This document shows, one piece after another, positions 10,414 through 22,045 of a stretch of 64,000 nucleotides of DNA (position 1 is its first letter; the number at the start of each line of letters is the position of its first letter). This stretch comes from Rapana venosa (taxonomy: Eukaryota > Mollusca > Gastropoda > Neogastropoda > Muricidae): positions 52,245,476-52,309,475 of the forward strand of contig CM054154.1 of the NCBI GenBank assembly GCA_028751875.1, read 5' to 3'. Under the pieces are notes generated by a model that did not search any database, was not told where the DNA came from, and worked only from the letters and a program-made list of their open reading frames with translations. The position numbers and the translations under genes are program-made.

Positions 10414-10698
10414 GGGGACGGGATAGCTCAGTGGCCGGTGCGCTCGCTTTCCCCCAGCCAAGTTAAGCAGCATCGAGCGTGGTTACCAGTTAGATGGGTG
10501 ACTGTTTGCGCGCCTTGGCTTCAGTACAGTTCCCCCAGCTGTAAATGGGTACCTGACCTCTTTAGGGTCAGGGAAGGTAAAGCAGCAAGGGAGAGGAGAT
10601 GGGCGCCGCCCTCAATATGCTGGCCCTAGAGAAGTGAGGTCTCTGACGCCTCGCTCCCCTACGACCTTATAGGTTATGGGACTCCTTTACCTTTTTTT
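10414..10698 (+). mobile_element. SINE-1b, second tRNA/5S chimeric SINE
   Basis: Same layout as the copy at 64: tRNA-like A box, 5S-like block (AAGTTAAGCAGCATCG, then TTAGATGGGTGACTG), shared body and a T-run tail. It lacks about 10 bases that are present in the first copy near 190. Imperfect target duplications TACACCAATA (10404-10413) and TACACCAAAA (10699-10708) flank it. It has several mutations at CpG sites in the 5S-like block, so it looks older than SINE-1a. Confidence 0.88.
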
Positions 10699-10740
10699 TA
10701 CACCAAAAACAAATACATCACTGTAAAGCTTAATGACTGA

Positions 10741-10885
10741 CCTTTCTCACTATATGGTGCAAACAGATGACAAAATTTACAAAACCCCATACACAAGGGG
10801 ACTGGATGTAAAAAAGCACATACGTGCTTATTCCATTATCCTCGATATAAAAGAATAGATAAATAAATATATATATATATATATA
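10741..10885 (+). mobile_element. SINE-2 3' tail fragment plus (AT)n
   Basis: Carries the tail signature GGGGACTGGATGTAAAAAAG followed by a short palindrome (GCACATACGTGC) and ATTCCATTATCCTCGATA, shared with the full-length SINE-2 at 45801-46215. The tRNA-like head is absent. A short AT repeat (10866-10886) follows the A-rich end. Confidence 0.7.
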
Positions 10886-11040
10886 TCAAAATCTGAAAAA
10901 TGTATAAAAGGCACTGTGTACCTTTTATAGGAGTGCATCACAAATAATGAAAGGATGTTAACTGAAAAACACAAGAGGACATGAAAGCGAAGCTACAGAA
11001 AGGCAAAAGACAAGAAAAAAACAATCCAAACCCAACTGAC

Positions 11041-11149
11041 AAGAGAAAGTGTTCATCCCAGAAGGGGTTGGTTGAGTTGCTGACGGTGGTGGTGGTATAA
11101 CTCTGTTCAGGTTCGTCAGTTGAGATGTAGCACACCGCGTTCACAGTGC
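11041..11149 (-). CDS. Candidate host exon, second half of a C2 domain
   Basis: A 109-bp exon preceded on the minus strand by GTATGTTGCAG and followed by GTCAGT. The translation includes ISTDEPEQSYTTTTVSN and STNPFWDEHFLL; the NPFWDEHF motif is typical of a C2-domain beta strand. The exon begins with two bases of a codon, and the exon at 12922-13030 ends with one base, so splicing joins PNRG to TVNAVC in frame and restores one C2 domain. C2 domains bind membranes, often with calcium. I do not recognise which protein this is. The donor is GTCAGT, weaker than consensus. Confidence 0.6.
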
Positions 11150-11169
11150 CTGCAACATACACAAACATG

Positions 11170-11440
11170 CAGACATGTACGTGCACATGAATGAGTGCAA
11201 ACACACACAACACAATTTCTCTATTTCACACGTGTGCACGCACGCACTCACACAATTTCACTCATATACTCCCACTCGCTCATTCACACACGCACGCACA
11301 CAGCACATACTCATTCACTCATAAATACACACACATACACGCATGCACACACACACACTCACATAAACATACCCACACACATACACACACACGTGCATAT
11401 GCACTCACACACATGCATGCACACTTCTTCTTCCTTTTTT
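11170..11440. repeat. CA-rich imperfect microsatellite region
   Basis: Imperfect CA/CACG repeats with interruptions. Long His/Thr ORFs in this stretch are simple-sequence translations. A cleaner (CA)n tract follows at 11641-11680. Confidence 0.85.
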
Positions 11441-11639
11441 GTCATGTTTCTCCCAGGGGAGGTTTGACATTGACGAGCCTTCTCCGTCTCTCTCTGTTTT
11501 GAGCTTCCTCCTTATTTATGCCCCTTTCTCTAAGATCATCTGCAACACAGGCAGCCCAGGTTTTGCTAGGTCTTCCCTTTGCATGCACTCTTAACCGTCT
11601 GATGTCACTTTTGGGTGAAAGGATGTTAAACTGAAGAAC

Positions 11640-11684
<45 letters not shown>

Positions 11685-11699
11685 CATGTTCCATTATGT

Positions 11700-12300
11700 T
11701 TACAAGAGGGTTATCATTTACTAGAAAAGGCATTGTGGAGCATGGCCAAAAAGGCTTATTGTCCAAAGGAACATTTTTCGAGCAGGTCTTTATTCACTGT
11801 CCCTGCTGTAAGGGATATTAATCACCCTGAGACCTGTACAAGTTTGGTCCTGGCAAGAAAAGCTAGCGCTCTAATTTGTTCAGATAAAACTGAATGCTTT
11901 TATCACCAAATATAACAAAAATATCAATTGTTTGATGGTGAGAAAATTACTAGCATTCATGTAAATTTTGAATGTAAGATTCTAAAACCATTCTTACCTT
12001 CTTTTTCTGAGAAATCCTTGGAAAAGATATTTTAAAATATTAATTTGGCATTACATATAACAAAATCTTTAATGAACAGTCCTATAGGACATTTGTTATA
12101 GTTGTGTAATGTTAGCCTTTCTTATGAACTTATTTGTTGTTATCATTGCTTAGCCCTTTTCTGTGTACTGTTTACGTTATTTAGCAATAGAAACACATTT
12201 TACTGCACACATGCACCAACATAAGTGCCCCCTCCCCATCCCATCATCGAATTATCACTTTGAGTGAACAGACGTAAAAATCGAAGCAACAACAACACAT
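11700..12300 (+). mobile_element. I-clade LINE 3' end (5'-truncated)
   Basis: The last 170 bp (about 12060-12300) match the 3' part of the I-clade LINE at 43850-44125. Both have AGGACATTTGTTATAGTTG just after the coding end. Both also end with GAACAGACGTAAAA and a CAACAACAACACA tail. Upstream, 11733-11915 is open and may be the end of the ORF2 C-terminus, but no RNase H motif survives. The transcript end sits at a CA-type simple repeat. Confidence 0.6.
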
Positions 12301-12424
12301 ATGTATGTGCATCAAGTATGCACACATGTGTAAGCACAAACACACCTACCCACACACTTACCCCCCCCCCCCTCCATACATACACACACACATCTTGCGC
12401 ACACATTAAATCCTGTTCCGCTTT

Positions 12425-12550
12425 TCACAAGAGTAGGCCATTGTGTGCCAGTGGGAACAGATAACAGAATTCACAAATCCGCAAACACGTGGGAACTGGA
12501 TGTAAAAAAGCATATAAGTGCTTATTCCATTATCCTCAATATAAAAGAAG
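12425..12550 (+). mobile_element. SINE-2 3' tail fragment
   Basis: Contains AAGAGTAGGCCATTGTGTG and GGGAACTGGATGTAAAAAAG, then ATTCCATTATCCTC, the same block order as in the full-length SINE-2 (46060-46195). Head missing. Confidence 0.7.
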
Positions 12551-12900
12551 AAATTTTTTTAAAATAAACACTTCCAAGTATACCAATAAAAAAAAAACCC
12601 AACCAATCAAACGTTGAAAAATAACATAACAGTACACCTCCCAAACAAACAAACACAGAAACAAACAGTTTACCTCCCAACCAAACCAAAATAAACCAAA
12701 ACAAAACAAAGAAGGTACAAAACTAGAGTTTGCCTTCCAACAAATCAAAACACACACACACACACAAAAGTGATACAGTGTATCTCTCAACCAAACACAC
12801 AAAAATCTGATATAAACAGTATTATACCTTCCAACCAAAACAAATCTGATACAACCAACAAACAACCACAACAACAAAAAACCAACCAAACCGTGACACA
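12551..12900. repeat. A/C-only low-complexity tract
   Basis: The plus strand is almost entirely A and C (AAACAAACAAAC, CCAACCAAACC types), giving a strongly strand-asymmetric tract. Similar tracts lie at 34735-35060, 52560-53320, 61440-61740 and 62390-62640. Long ORFs across it are compositional. Confidence 0.75.
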
Positions 12901-12921
12901 ACCAGTACAGGTGCCGCCTAC

Positions 12922-13030
12922 CTCTGTTGGGCAAGGCCAAAGCATTTCCTTTGATGACCTTGACATACAGGCGCTTGTCGCCAACCATACGAGGGGGCTT
13001 CAAGGGCGCAGCGATGGCAGGCGATGTAAA
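12922..13030 (-). CDS. Candidate host exon, first half of a C2 domain
   Basis: A 109-bp exon bounded on the minus strand by GTGATTTGCAG and the donor GTAGGC. It translates from phase 0 with FTSPAIAAPLKPPRMVGD, then KRLYVKVIKGNALALPNR. LYVKVIKG is the usual first strand of a C2 domain, after a Pro-rich linker. It ends in phase 1, which matches the phase of the exon at 11041-11149 exactly. The phase match plus domain continuity is better evidence than either exon alone. The gene is probably a multi-domain signalling or membrane protein; the family is not recognised. Confidence 0.65.
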
Positions 13031-13129
13031 CTGCAAATCACCACACCAATAATGCCAAATCATGATTCCAAATAACGACTTTACAAGAGGGGAATTGCCC
13101 CTGGAGAGCGTTTCCGGTATTCACAGCTA

Positions 13130-13740
13130 AATCATATTATGAGCTTGGAGAAAACAGATCTTTGAAATGGTTATACCATACATTCAAGGTAATATCACTT
13201 TGTACAGTTTGTTTTCTAGTTGAACAGTTCTCCAACACTTCTTAGGATCTTTGAAACTTGAATGTAGTGTATTAAGAACTTGTTCTTGATGTTTGTTCTT
13301 TTTGTCTAGAAGCAAATTTTTATATTCTTTCCTTTTTTCTGTGTAATATTTTCTGCTGTCATCTGCCTTGTCAAGCTGGTGTTTTAACACTTTGTATTTC
13401 CTTAAAGCTTGCCTCAAGAGGCGTCGCTTTTCTCTGCATTCACCATCAAACCAGACATGTTTAGATTTATCGCCAATTGTGATTCGTTTTTTCATACATA
13501 AACCTGCTATATGCATTGCTTCATTAAATTTAGCCCAGGCATTATTTATATCACTTTCTATTAACTCGTGTGCATTTGTCAACAATACAGATACTTTTTC
13601 TGTGAAAAACATAGAACTAAATTCAGCAGCCTTATCCTCATCCCAAATGTATTTAATTATAGTTACTTTTGGGTTTTTCTATCAGTCTCTATGTATTCAG
13701 ATAACTTAACCTTTAACTTGATATAGTGTAGGCAGAAGAA
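13130..13740 (-). pseudogene. LINE-A-type ORF2 fragment (endonuclease-RT linker)
   Basis: Reads YIETDRKTQK, then YIWDEDKAAEFSSMFF, then a basic helical segment with VWFDGECREKRRLLRQAL and ending near NVWYNHFKDLF. This is the linker between endonuclease and RT in the LINE-A family (compare TWFDNECKSMKYKVRKRL at 28.6 kb). Both flanking domains are missing and one stop lies near 13665, so it is a short relic. Confidence 0.7.
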
Positions 13741-13770
13741 ATAATGGGGTATAACTAAAAGTTACACAAA

Positions 13771-14735
13771 AGAGTGGCTTCCCTTGCTTGGCTACCAGCA
13801 GGAAGGAATTTTGAAAAGCAGTGAGTAATCTTGGCGTTATTTTGTATCAAAGACGTTCAATATGCCAGTGACAGGATTGCCTTCGCGCTTAGAGTGTGTT
13901 CTGAACACCTTTTTGCAGGAAATGTATTTAACGTCATTCAAGATAGACAGTAGGGACGATCAAACTGTTATTGTGTTGCGACTGACACCAACTGGACAAC
14001 CCGTTGCACAGTGCAGTGTATCCTAGGAAGGGTCCAGCGCAAGTTGCCAGGGACAAGAGGAGGGCGGAGGTGCACAAGACATCCAGGACAGAGGAACGAA
14101 TGCAGGCAAGTTCATCTTCACCTCCCTCAGGCCTCTTTCTCCCTACGCCACCAAGTCTGTACTATACAACACAGAATGCCACTGCACCTGACACTTTCTA
14201 TGCCACTGACACTTACAACACGGCTCCATGTGTGGCGGAATGTGCACGTGCAGCACAGCAGGCCAACCAGTCCCGTGATACAGTGTATGAGGCGGAGAAT
14301 TCCTTGCCAGTGAAGACACAACACATGAATGTGCGTGTAAATGATGGTGATGATGGAGAGAAGGGTGATGACTGGAGTGAACAAACCGAAGATTTTGCTG
14401 ATGAGACACTGACAATGTCAGACACCGACAGAACACACAGCAGATGAAGCTATGGCAGAAGAAAACGAGACTGTGACAGTGAAAAGTTATGATGTGGAAG
14501 ATAGTACTTGTCAGTCAGCAAGTCAAAGCAAACCAACCAACTGTCTAGTGACTATTGCAGACAAGCCATTGAGTGTATTGAAAAGATACAAAGGGACATG
14601 CGTAGAATGAACACCAGCTTTAGTTCAAGAGAAGACAGACTCAGTCCGGCAAATGGTGAAAATGGAAACCTGTCTACACCACCCGGAAAACAGCAGACAT
14701 CGTGGCCACACCGATAGAGACACGACTTTAACAAG
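13771..14735 (+). pseudogene. Repeat E copy 1 (LINE ORF1-like coding)
   Basis: A 965-bp unit found again at 49405-50358 with the same two ends. The reading starts at MPVTGLPSRLECVLNTFL near 13864 and continues through SFKIDSRDDQTVIVLRL. After a stop at about 14022 a frame change leads to RKGPAQVARDKRRAEVH, then a Ser/Thr-rich region, an acidic segment and a final helix IQRDMRRMNTSFSSREDRLS. The N-terminal block resembles the leader region of LINE ORF1 proteins in invertebrates; this is recall, not a search. It is broken by at least two frame changes. Confidence 0.6.
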
Positions 14736-15314
14736 CTTCACCTTCCTCTTCAGGCAGTGATGACAGTGACAGTCAATATTATTGTTGTAATGTGACTATG
14801 AACGTTACCGCGATCGGACTTCCATTCGCGAAGATCCTGTGAATGTAAATTGTTCGGTTATGTATCCCCCATTGTAAGTTTCCTTCAGCAGAAGATGTTT
14901 TTCAAGGATTCGCGCCTTTTCATTTGGGGTTGTTTTCATGAAAATACTTGGTAAGTACTGCTTGTATCATTCTGACTAGCTACAGTTTGCTATTTGAATA
15001 TATAACAATTGTTCACTTGGGGTTATTGGTCCCCACCTTTTGTCTGACTGTGATCATAGGCAAAAACTTTGCATTAACTATTATCTTTGTATGGTGTCCA
15101 AAAGGAATCAAAATATGACTAAATCTTTTTTTTCCCAAGTTCTTTTTTGTTATGTTGTGTCATTGTTTTGATCATGATTATTTCTATGTTATTATTATTA
15201 TTATTATTTTGAATATACTGTAAAAAAAATAATTAGCATAAAATTTTTCATATGTTAACTTTTTTTTGGGAAATGCATTAAGACACATTCTCTCTGTCCC
15301 TCTCTATCTATTAT

Positions 15315-15370
<56 letters not shown>

Positions 15371-15518
15371 TGCACTCATCCATCCTCCTCCACACACATG
15401 CACATGCAACACACACACACAGACATGTTGTGTTGCATGTGTGTAGAGGAGGATGGATGAGTGCAAGTGTTTGCAGTAAAAGGCTGTTCACTGGTGTAAC
15501 GGGTGTCTAAACTTTGCA
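14736..15518. other. Unassigned DNA with (CA)n tract
   Basis: AT-rich, with a (CA)26 or so tract at 15317-15368 and further CA-rich sequence to 15422. An inverted pair, ACTCATCCATCCTCCTC at 15375 and GAGGAGGATGGATGAGT at 15446, flanks a CA/TG core and could form a hairpin. No gene supported. Confidence 0.6.
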
Positions 15519-17691
15519 GGAATGGACTTCTAGAAGAGCTGATATGGAGGTGTGTATGCTGTGTGGAGATACTCTGGATTCTGGTGGGAAAATTATCGTG
15601 CCAACAGCCAAAGGGAGAGACTCTATCATCAGAGTGAGCAGGGAACGTGATGATACAGTTTTCATTTCTGAAGGACAAGCAGTGCATGAAGACTGCCGTC
15701 GCAATTACACTAACAAATACAATATTCAAAGTTGCATCCGAAAGAAACAAGAAACATCATCTGCAATAAACGCTGCACATAACCTACGTTCACAAAACCA
15801 ACCCTTTGACTTTCCTAAATGTTGTCTTTTTGTGGTACCCCAGCAGAGCTCAATGCTCGCAGTGGCCCAAAGGTGCATCCAGTGAGAACACTTGAATTTC
15901 AGAGCTCGATTGCTAGAGTATGTTTACAGCATGGAGATGAATGGGCAGACACTGTGAAAAGCAGACTGGAATTTGTTTCTGATTTGCCAGCTGCTGACGC
16001 AATTTATCATCAAGCATGCAGCGTCCATTTTAGAAGCAGGAAAAGACTCCCTAAACCCTTTTCTTCAGGAAAAGATGAAAAAAGAATATAGCTTGGACGC
16101 CCAAAAAATGAGAAAAAAAACAGATGCATTTGAAAGGGTTGCTGCTTTTATTCATGAAAATGATAATGAACAAATTACTGTTGGTGAACTCATCAACAAA
16201 ATGAAAGAATACAATGATGGTGATTCCTACAGTCATCCAAAGGATGAAGGAGGAGCTCAGGAAACATTTTGGTGAAGAGCTCGTCATCACAGAACTGGAT
16301 GGAAAAGCGAATGTTGTGACTTTAAGAAAAACAGCATCATCTATTCTGCATACGTTTTATTCAAAACAAATGTCAGATGAAGACACTCAGATAAAAAATG
16401 ATAATAGAAACAGCAGCAGAATTTATCAAAAGTGACATTAAAGTTTTGAATACATCCCGTGCATTGTATCCAAACAAAGATGACATAGCTTCTCTCTCTG
16501 CAAATTTGAGCTTTGTTCCGGATTCGTTGCAGTTTTGTTTATGACCATTATCAGTGGAAAGGATACAGACTTGAAAGTGTCAGCAATAGGCCAAGCAATT
16601 ATGCAAGCAGCCCGTCCTCGAGTTCTCCTATGTCCATTGCAGGTTGGCTTAGCAGTTCAGATGCACCATTGCTTCAATTCCAAGATCTTGGTGGATACTT
16701 TGTACTCTCTTGGTTTTAGTGTGTCATACAGTAAAGTCATGACATATGAGATAAATGCAGCTACATCTGAGCACAGTGTTGCATCTGTTCCCGATGGTCA
16801 TTTTATCCAATACATGGCTGACAATGTTGATCACAACACCGCAACACTTGATGGATTCAACACTTTCCATGGCATGGGAATTATTGCTACAGTTACCCCC
16901 AAAGTGAGTAGCACAATTCTGGTCAAAATGAAAACTGATGTCAGGACAGAAGAGATCATAAACAAGGCAAAGATTGACATTAGATATTACAGAGATGAGA
17001 GCCATGATTTGATGAAACTGAAATTTGAGAATTTGACCAACTCATTTGTTGAAGATCCAACATCAGAAGTGGATTTTCTGTGGAAAGCCTGCTGGCTTCT
17101 ACACCCACACAGACCATCTTGGTCTGGAGTCATGCAGACTGTTCACCATGAGCGTTTCCCAGGACACTCATCAATTATATTCATACCTATGATAGATATG
17201 AATCCTGGTGACAAAACATGCATATATTCCACTCTACACTTCCTTGTACTGAAGCAAAGCGCAACAGGTCAACACCAGTGATAACATTTGACCAGCCACT
17301 GTGGTGGAAAGCACTCAATATCATTTCAAGTGAACTGGAAAACAGTGACCTTAAAGCCATTGTTCTTCGCCTCAGCCCATTTCATCTTGAAATGAGTTTT
17401 CTCGCATGCACCGGGCATCTGATGGAAGAAACAGGTCTCCATGAAGTGTTGTCAACTGTATACGCTTCAAATTCTGTAAGGGCAATGCTTCAAGGAAAGG
17501 CTGTACAACAATCAGTTTGTGGACACTTCATTGTTGATGCAGCATTGAATGCACTCCTGGTGTCAGAAGCATTTGATGTGCCTTTGCCACAGCCAGAATG
17601 TCAGACTACATCAGAGGAAAATTCAAGGATGCTACATGACTCAAATCTGGTGCCAGATTCTGTGATCTCAAGTCACATTGGCCTGGAATGA
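15519..17691 (+). pseudogene. Uncharacterised repetitive-type protein, frameshifted copy
   Basis: A continuous plus-strand coding signal in changing frames. It opens after AAACTTTGCAG with MEVCMLCGDTL (Met at 15544). An N-terminal CxxC and HxxC pair (CMLCGDTL, VHEDCRRNYTN) looks like a zinc site. Further blocks are YHQACSVHFRSRKRLP, ITVGELINKMKEY, MKEELRKHFGEELVITEL, IGQAIMQAARPRVLLCPLQ, QYMADNVDHNTATLDGFN, FHGMGIIATVTP and, at the end, FHLEMSFLACTGHLMEETGL. At least five frame changes or stops interrupt it, around 15840, 16070, 16250, 16435 and 17250, so this copy is broken or poorly assembled. I recall similar unnamed proteins in many invertebrates but cannot assign a transposon class or function. 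No terminal inverted repeats were seen. Confidence 0.65.
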
Positions 17692-18409
17692 ATTTACGCT
17701 TTCCCTCTTTGTCATGCGCTAGGATTTGTTGTATTGTGTACTGTGTGACATCTGTGTATGGCTGATATGCGATTACGTGTATATTTTTCTGTCTGCGTAA
17801 TCCTTATGCATCTTCTTGTTGTCGGTGTTGATTGCATGCATATGTTTGATGTGTGACTGCACTTTGATTTTATTTATCAAGATAATAGTAATATTTATTA
17901 TAAATGAAATTAATGGAAATGAATATCATTTACAAGCAGTGAATGTTAATTGTTGATTTCAAATACAAGCAGAACATTCCAAACATTCATGACAGATCTT
18001 ATCAACTGTAACCAGTGGCCGGGGTTTGCATAAGCTGATAAAAGCTATATTTCTATCACTAGATCATTTTTAGAAGCTGATAAGTAACGTTATTTGGTAT
18101 TATCATTTAACCCTTACATCAGATCTCAATCTTTCGTCCATATTTGGAGTCTATGTCTTAAGACCTTTTCAATGAGATGCATCATGATAGGGTTTGAAAC
18201 AATACGTTTTGGGGGATTTGGGGTCTATATTTATGATATAATCAAATCAACATAAATCAATTATGCAGAAGCGCCCATACTTATAATTTTCAGAATATGA
18301 AGACATGGTCCCAGGAAACGCGTTACAACCAAAAAACTTTTTGTAACAATTTGTTTTGGGTCATAGTTAAAATTTTCACAGGTTAATTACACTAATAGGC
18401 ATATGTTTA
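17692..18409. other. AT-rich DNA, nothing recognised
   Basis: Follows the stop of the uncharacterised reading frame. No domain, repeat copy or splice-flanked exon is seen; it could include 3' flank of that gene. Confidence 0.5.
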
Positions 18410-18411
18410 GA

Positions 18412-19165
18412 TTAAATTCTGGTGGACACATAAAAGCTGAAACCAAGATCAATGATGCTTCTAGACAAAATGAAATAGTCAATAATACTGGCCCCATTGT
18501 GAGCAATATAAGTAAAGTCTCCTGACTCATCACCAGGTAAAAAGCCATTAGTTATAACCAGATTAAATTGATCACATATATTCAGCAAATAGCGTCCAAA
18601 ATCATTACTGACAACATCTTTAGAAACACGTGCACAAACTCTCTCCTCCTCAGACGTATCTTCACTATCAAAAATATGAATATCCCTACCATTTCCCCCA
18701 CCAGTCCTTGCATTCAAATCCCCACACACTATAACAGGAAGATCACCAGAAACTTCAAAAATGTCAAGCAAACATTGCTCAAGCAAGGAAACGCCATTAT
18801 AAATATCAGTTTCATTATAAATCATACTTTGATATGGGGGCAAATACATCCCAAGCAAACTACAATACAGTTGTCATATTCTGTTTCCACCATAAGTGTT
18901 TGGTTTTTAAATCGATTTCTTATGAGCAAAGCTGCACCACCAGATAACCTCACAGTGGCTGCATAAGTTAATTTGACAGGAGGTGAAATAGTAATAAAAT
19001 ATTCTGGAAAAAGAAAACTTGGGAAATTTGTTGAAAATATCTCACAAAGAAATATGAAATCAAAATTATGCAGATATGATCTAACACAAGGATCATATAA
19101 GCAAGTAAGTCCTTCTGTATTGTATGCAACAAAGGAAAGGTAGTTTTTACCAGTATCAGTAGTAT
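18412..19165 (-). pseudogene. LINE-D ORF2, N-terminal AP-endonuclease
   Basis: EEP endonuclease domain read leftwards: YLSFVAYNTEGL, then FDFIFLCEIF (catalytic Glu), GGAALLIRNRF, the VCGDLNARTGGG motif and ASIIDYFILS. A frameshift near 18850 splits it between CIVVCLG and MYLPPYQS. The SDH box and everything after are absent, so it is truncated at about 18410. It is placed directly left of LINE-C1, whose other flank at 22063 is LINE-D ORF1. The two pieces read as one minus-strand element with ORF1 then ORF2, interrupted by LINE-C1. Confidence 0.75.
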
Positions 19166-19169
19166 CATG

Positions 19170-19345
19170 GGCATAATAATAATAATATATGGAATTTATA
19201 TAGCGCTGAATCTTGTAAAAAACAAACAAATCGAAGCGCTTGCACTCAATCATTTACAGGCATGCAACTCCCCTTAAACATAATGAACAACAGATTTCAA
19301 AACCATGCGCGCGCACGTATGCACGCATGCACGCACACACGCGCG

Positions 19346-19418
<73 letters not shown>

Positions 19419-22045
19419 GGAACAACACTTAGAAGGTGAAAGATGCTGTTGAAAATTAGGGACAGATATTTGAGGGGAAAGTCTCAGGTAGGAAATAAGT
19501 GTGTTTTGAGGCTGGATTTGAAGGTATCAAGTGAAGGCTTTTGGCGAAGTGAAAGAGGGAGGTCATTCCAGGTGGATGGACCAGAAACAGAGAAGGAGCG
19601 ACGGCCAACAGTGGTTTGTTTGAATCTGGGTGTTCAAAAGCACAAAGTATCTGCCGCTGAACGAAGGGAACGGGATGGAGTGTACAGATGAAGACAGTTA
19701 CATAGATAAGAGGGTGCAGATTTGTGGAGACATTTGAAACAGAGAGTATTGATTTTATACTCCAGTCTTTGTGAGACAGGCAGCCAGTGAAGAGATCGCA
19801 GAAGAGGAGTGATGTGTTCAGATTTTTTCTTTCTTAGGACCAGTCGAGCTGCAGAGTTTTGTATGCGTTGAAGAGAGTGGATAGATGATGCTGGTAGGCC
19901 AGCCAAAAGAGAATTACAGTAGTCTAAACGTGAAAGAATGAGAGATGTGACAAGCTTGGAAGTTGCATCAGTGACAGATACTTGCGAATCGCGCTTATGC
20001 GCCGTAATTGATAGTAGCAAGACTGGCAGGTCTGGGTGATGAATTTTTTCATAGAGAGTGTGTTGTCAAGAACTACTCCTAAATACTTCACAGAGTTGGA
20101 CAAAGGAACTGACGTACTGCCGAATTCTATTGAAGTTTTTGCGATAGAGGAAAGTTTATGTTGGGTCCCTATGAGCATGGCTTCGGTTTTATCGGCATTA
20201 AGTTGTAACTTGTTCTGAGTCATCCAGTTTTTAATGCCTTGAAGGCAGTAGGACATATTTGTCAGGAGGGAAGGCAAGTTTTCAACAGTATCACTGCACT
20301 GAAGCTGAGTATCATCGGCATAGAAATGATGATCAATATGGTGGTTGTTTATTATATGTGAGAGTGGAGCAGTGTAGAGAGTAAAGAGAACAGGGCCCAG
20401 GACTGATCCCTGCGGGACTCCACATTCCATTTTGACAGGTTTTGATTGAATTTTGTTTACAATAACTTTCTGGAACCTGTCTGTGAGGTATGGAGTAAAC
20501 CAGGTGAGGGCTTTGCCATTAATACCAAACGTATTTTGGAGGCGAGAAAGAAGAATTGATGTCTAGGTATAAAAGGCGCAGATAAGTAAAGAAAGTGAGG
20601 GGGAGTTTTTTCCCATCAAAGCATGTAGAAGTGTATCAAAGGGGTGGACTAGGGAGTTTCGGTGCTGTGGTGGGGCATAGGCAGTTTGAAAAGGGGGAAG
20701 GAGTCATTGGAATGAAGGTGACTTTTGAGTTTTTTGGAACACTTTTTCTAGTACTTTAGGACAAGGGTAAGTTTGAGACGGGCCCTATAATTCTTCAAAT
20801 TTTGGGGATCGGGTCGTGTTTTTTTCAGTAGGGTGTGCTTTTGCTGTTTAAGAGGATGGAAAAATTTCCTGACTAAAGAGGGGGTTTTACTATTTTAGTG
20901 ATAATAGGCAAAAGTTGTGGAAGGCTTGTGAGAAAACGGAGCAGGTATGGGATCAAGGTCGCTGATTTATAGTATTTCCTTCAGAATTGTATGATTTTTT
21001 TTTTCATTTGGGGGATGGAAGGAAAAGAGGGGTTCAGGAACGGGGGCGGGAGGCGAGGGGGAATTGAGTCGACCCAGTCTAGAGCATATGTTTCAAATTT
21101 TTGTCTGAAAAAAAGGGCAGAAAATTGGGGGAAATTTCAGACGGCTGTGGGGGTTAGGCAGGGAGTTGTTTTTGCAGATCCAAGGTTTGAGGGGGGAAAA
21201 AAGAGTTTTTTAGGTGTAGCACGGGAAACTGGGAAAGAAAGTTGTCTGTTTTTGCTGAATGGTTTAAATTTGACTTTGTTTTTTTTTTGGGAAAAGCTTT
21301 TGTTGATTTGGGTTTTTTGATTTCCCCCCCCACGGCGTTTATTTGCCGGCTTTTGCGCTTCGCTTCAATATGTCTTGGGTATACCTGGCGCACAGGGTCT
21401 GTGGGAGGGGATGGTCAAGGAGGTGCATGTCATAAGCATTGGCGGGGAATAGTGTTATAGTGATCAGGGGTCAGTGTGGTCAGAGGTTTGTGAAAAATTT
21501 CGGAAGTTGTGAAGGAAGGTATGAATGTTTAGCCTTAAAAATTTCGACGAGTAAAAATATTTCTTCTTTTACAAAGGTTTTTTGATTTAAATGGAAAAAG
21601 AATGGCGGGTGTTTAAAAATGCGTTCGTCGGTGACAGAAACAGAGTGACAAAATTAAAGAAAACTTTTTTTAACAGCCGTCTAAAATATGACCAGATCTG
21701 TGCGTTTCTCTTTTTTCAGTTGAGAGAGAGAATGGTTGGACGAGAAAGAGAAGACGTTTGAATCGGGGAAATGGTTGTCGAAATGGGAAATTGAAGGGCA
21801 CCCAAAAATTATAATTTAGTGGGGGGAGAGGCTGTAGTGGCGGGAGTGGACTGGTTTTTTGTGAAAAGAGAAAATGTTGGTTGTTTTTACGGCTGGGGGT
21901 GGACGGTTTAAAAGGCAAGATAGTAAAAGAGTGGCCGGTAGGTTGAGATTGTTTCGCAAAAATTCAAAAATTCATGTGAGAATTGAAGGTTGTGACTGAA
22001 AGAAAGAGACGGTTCCAATGTGTCTTTGAGAATGATGGCAATCCC
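19170..22045 (-). mobile_element. LINE-C1, L2/CR1-like LINE nested in LINE-D
   Basis: Open segments at 19634-20430 give an RT C-terminal half: MECGVPQGSVLGPVLFTLYT, HHFYADDTQL (catalytic, near 20310), [50 protein letters not shown], and one frame change near 19980. The 3' UTR contains a (CA)n tract (19345-19416 on plus) and ends at GCGCTATATAAATTCC with an ATT tail at 19170-19210. Sequence to the right of 20560 aligns with LINE-C3 (57.5-58.8 kb) but is very degraded. Likely TSD TCATGG at about 19158-19163 and 22046-22051. Confidence 0.75.
19345..19416. repeat. (CA)n microsatellite inside LINE-C1 3' UTR
   Basis: About 36 CA units preceded by CGCGCACG variants. The plus-strand LINE-C2 has a (TG)n tract at the equivalent place in its 3' UTR, so a dinucleotide tract appears to be part of the family. 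Confidence 0.85.
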
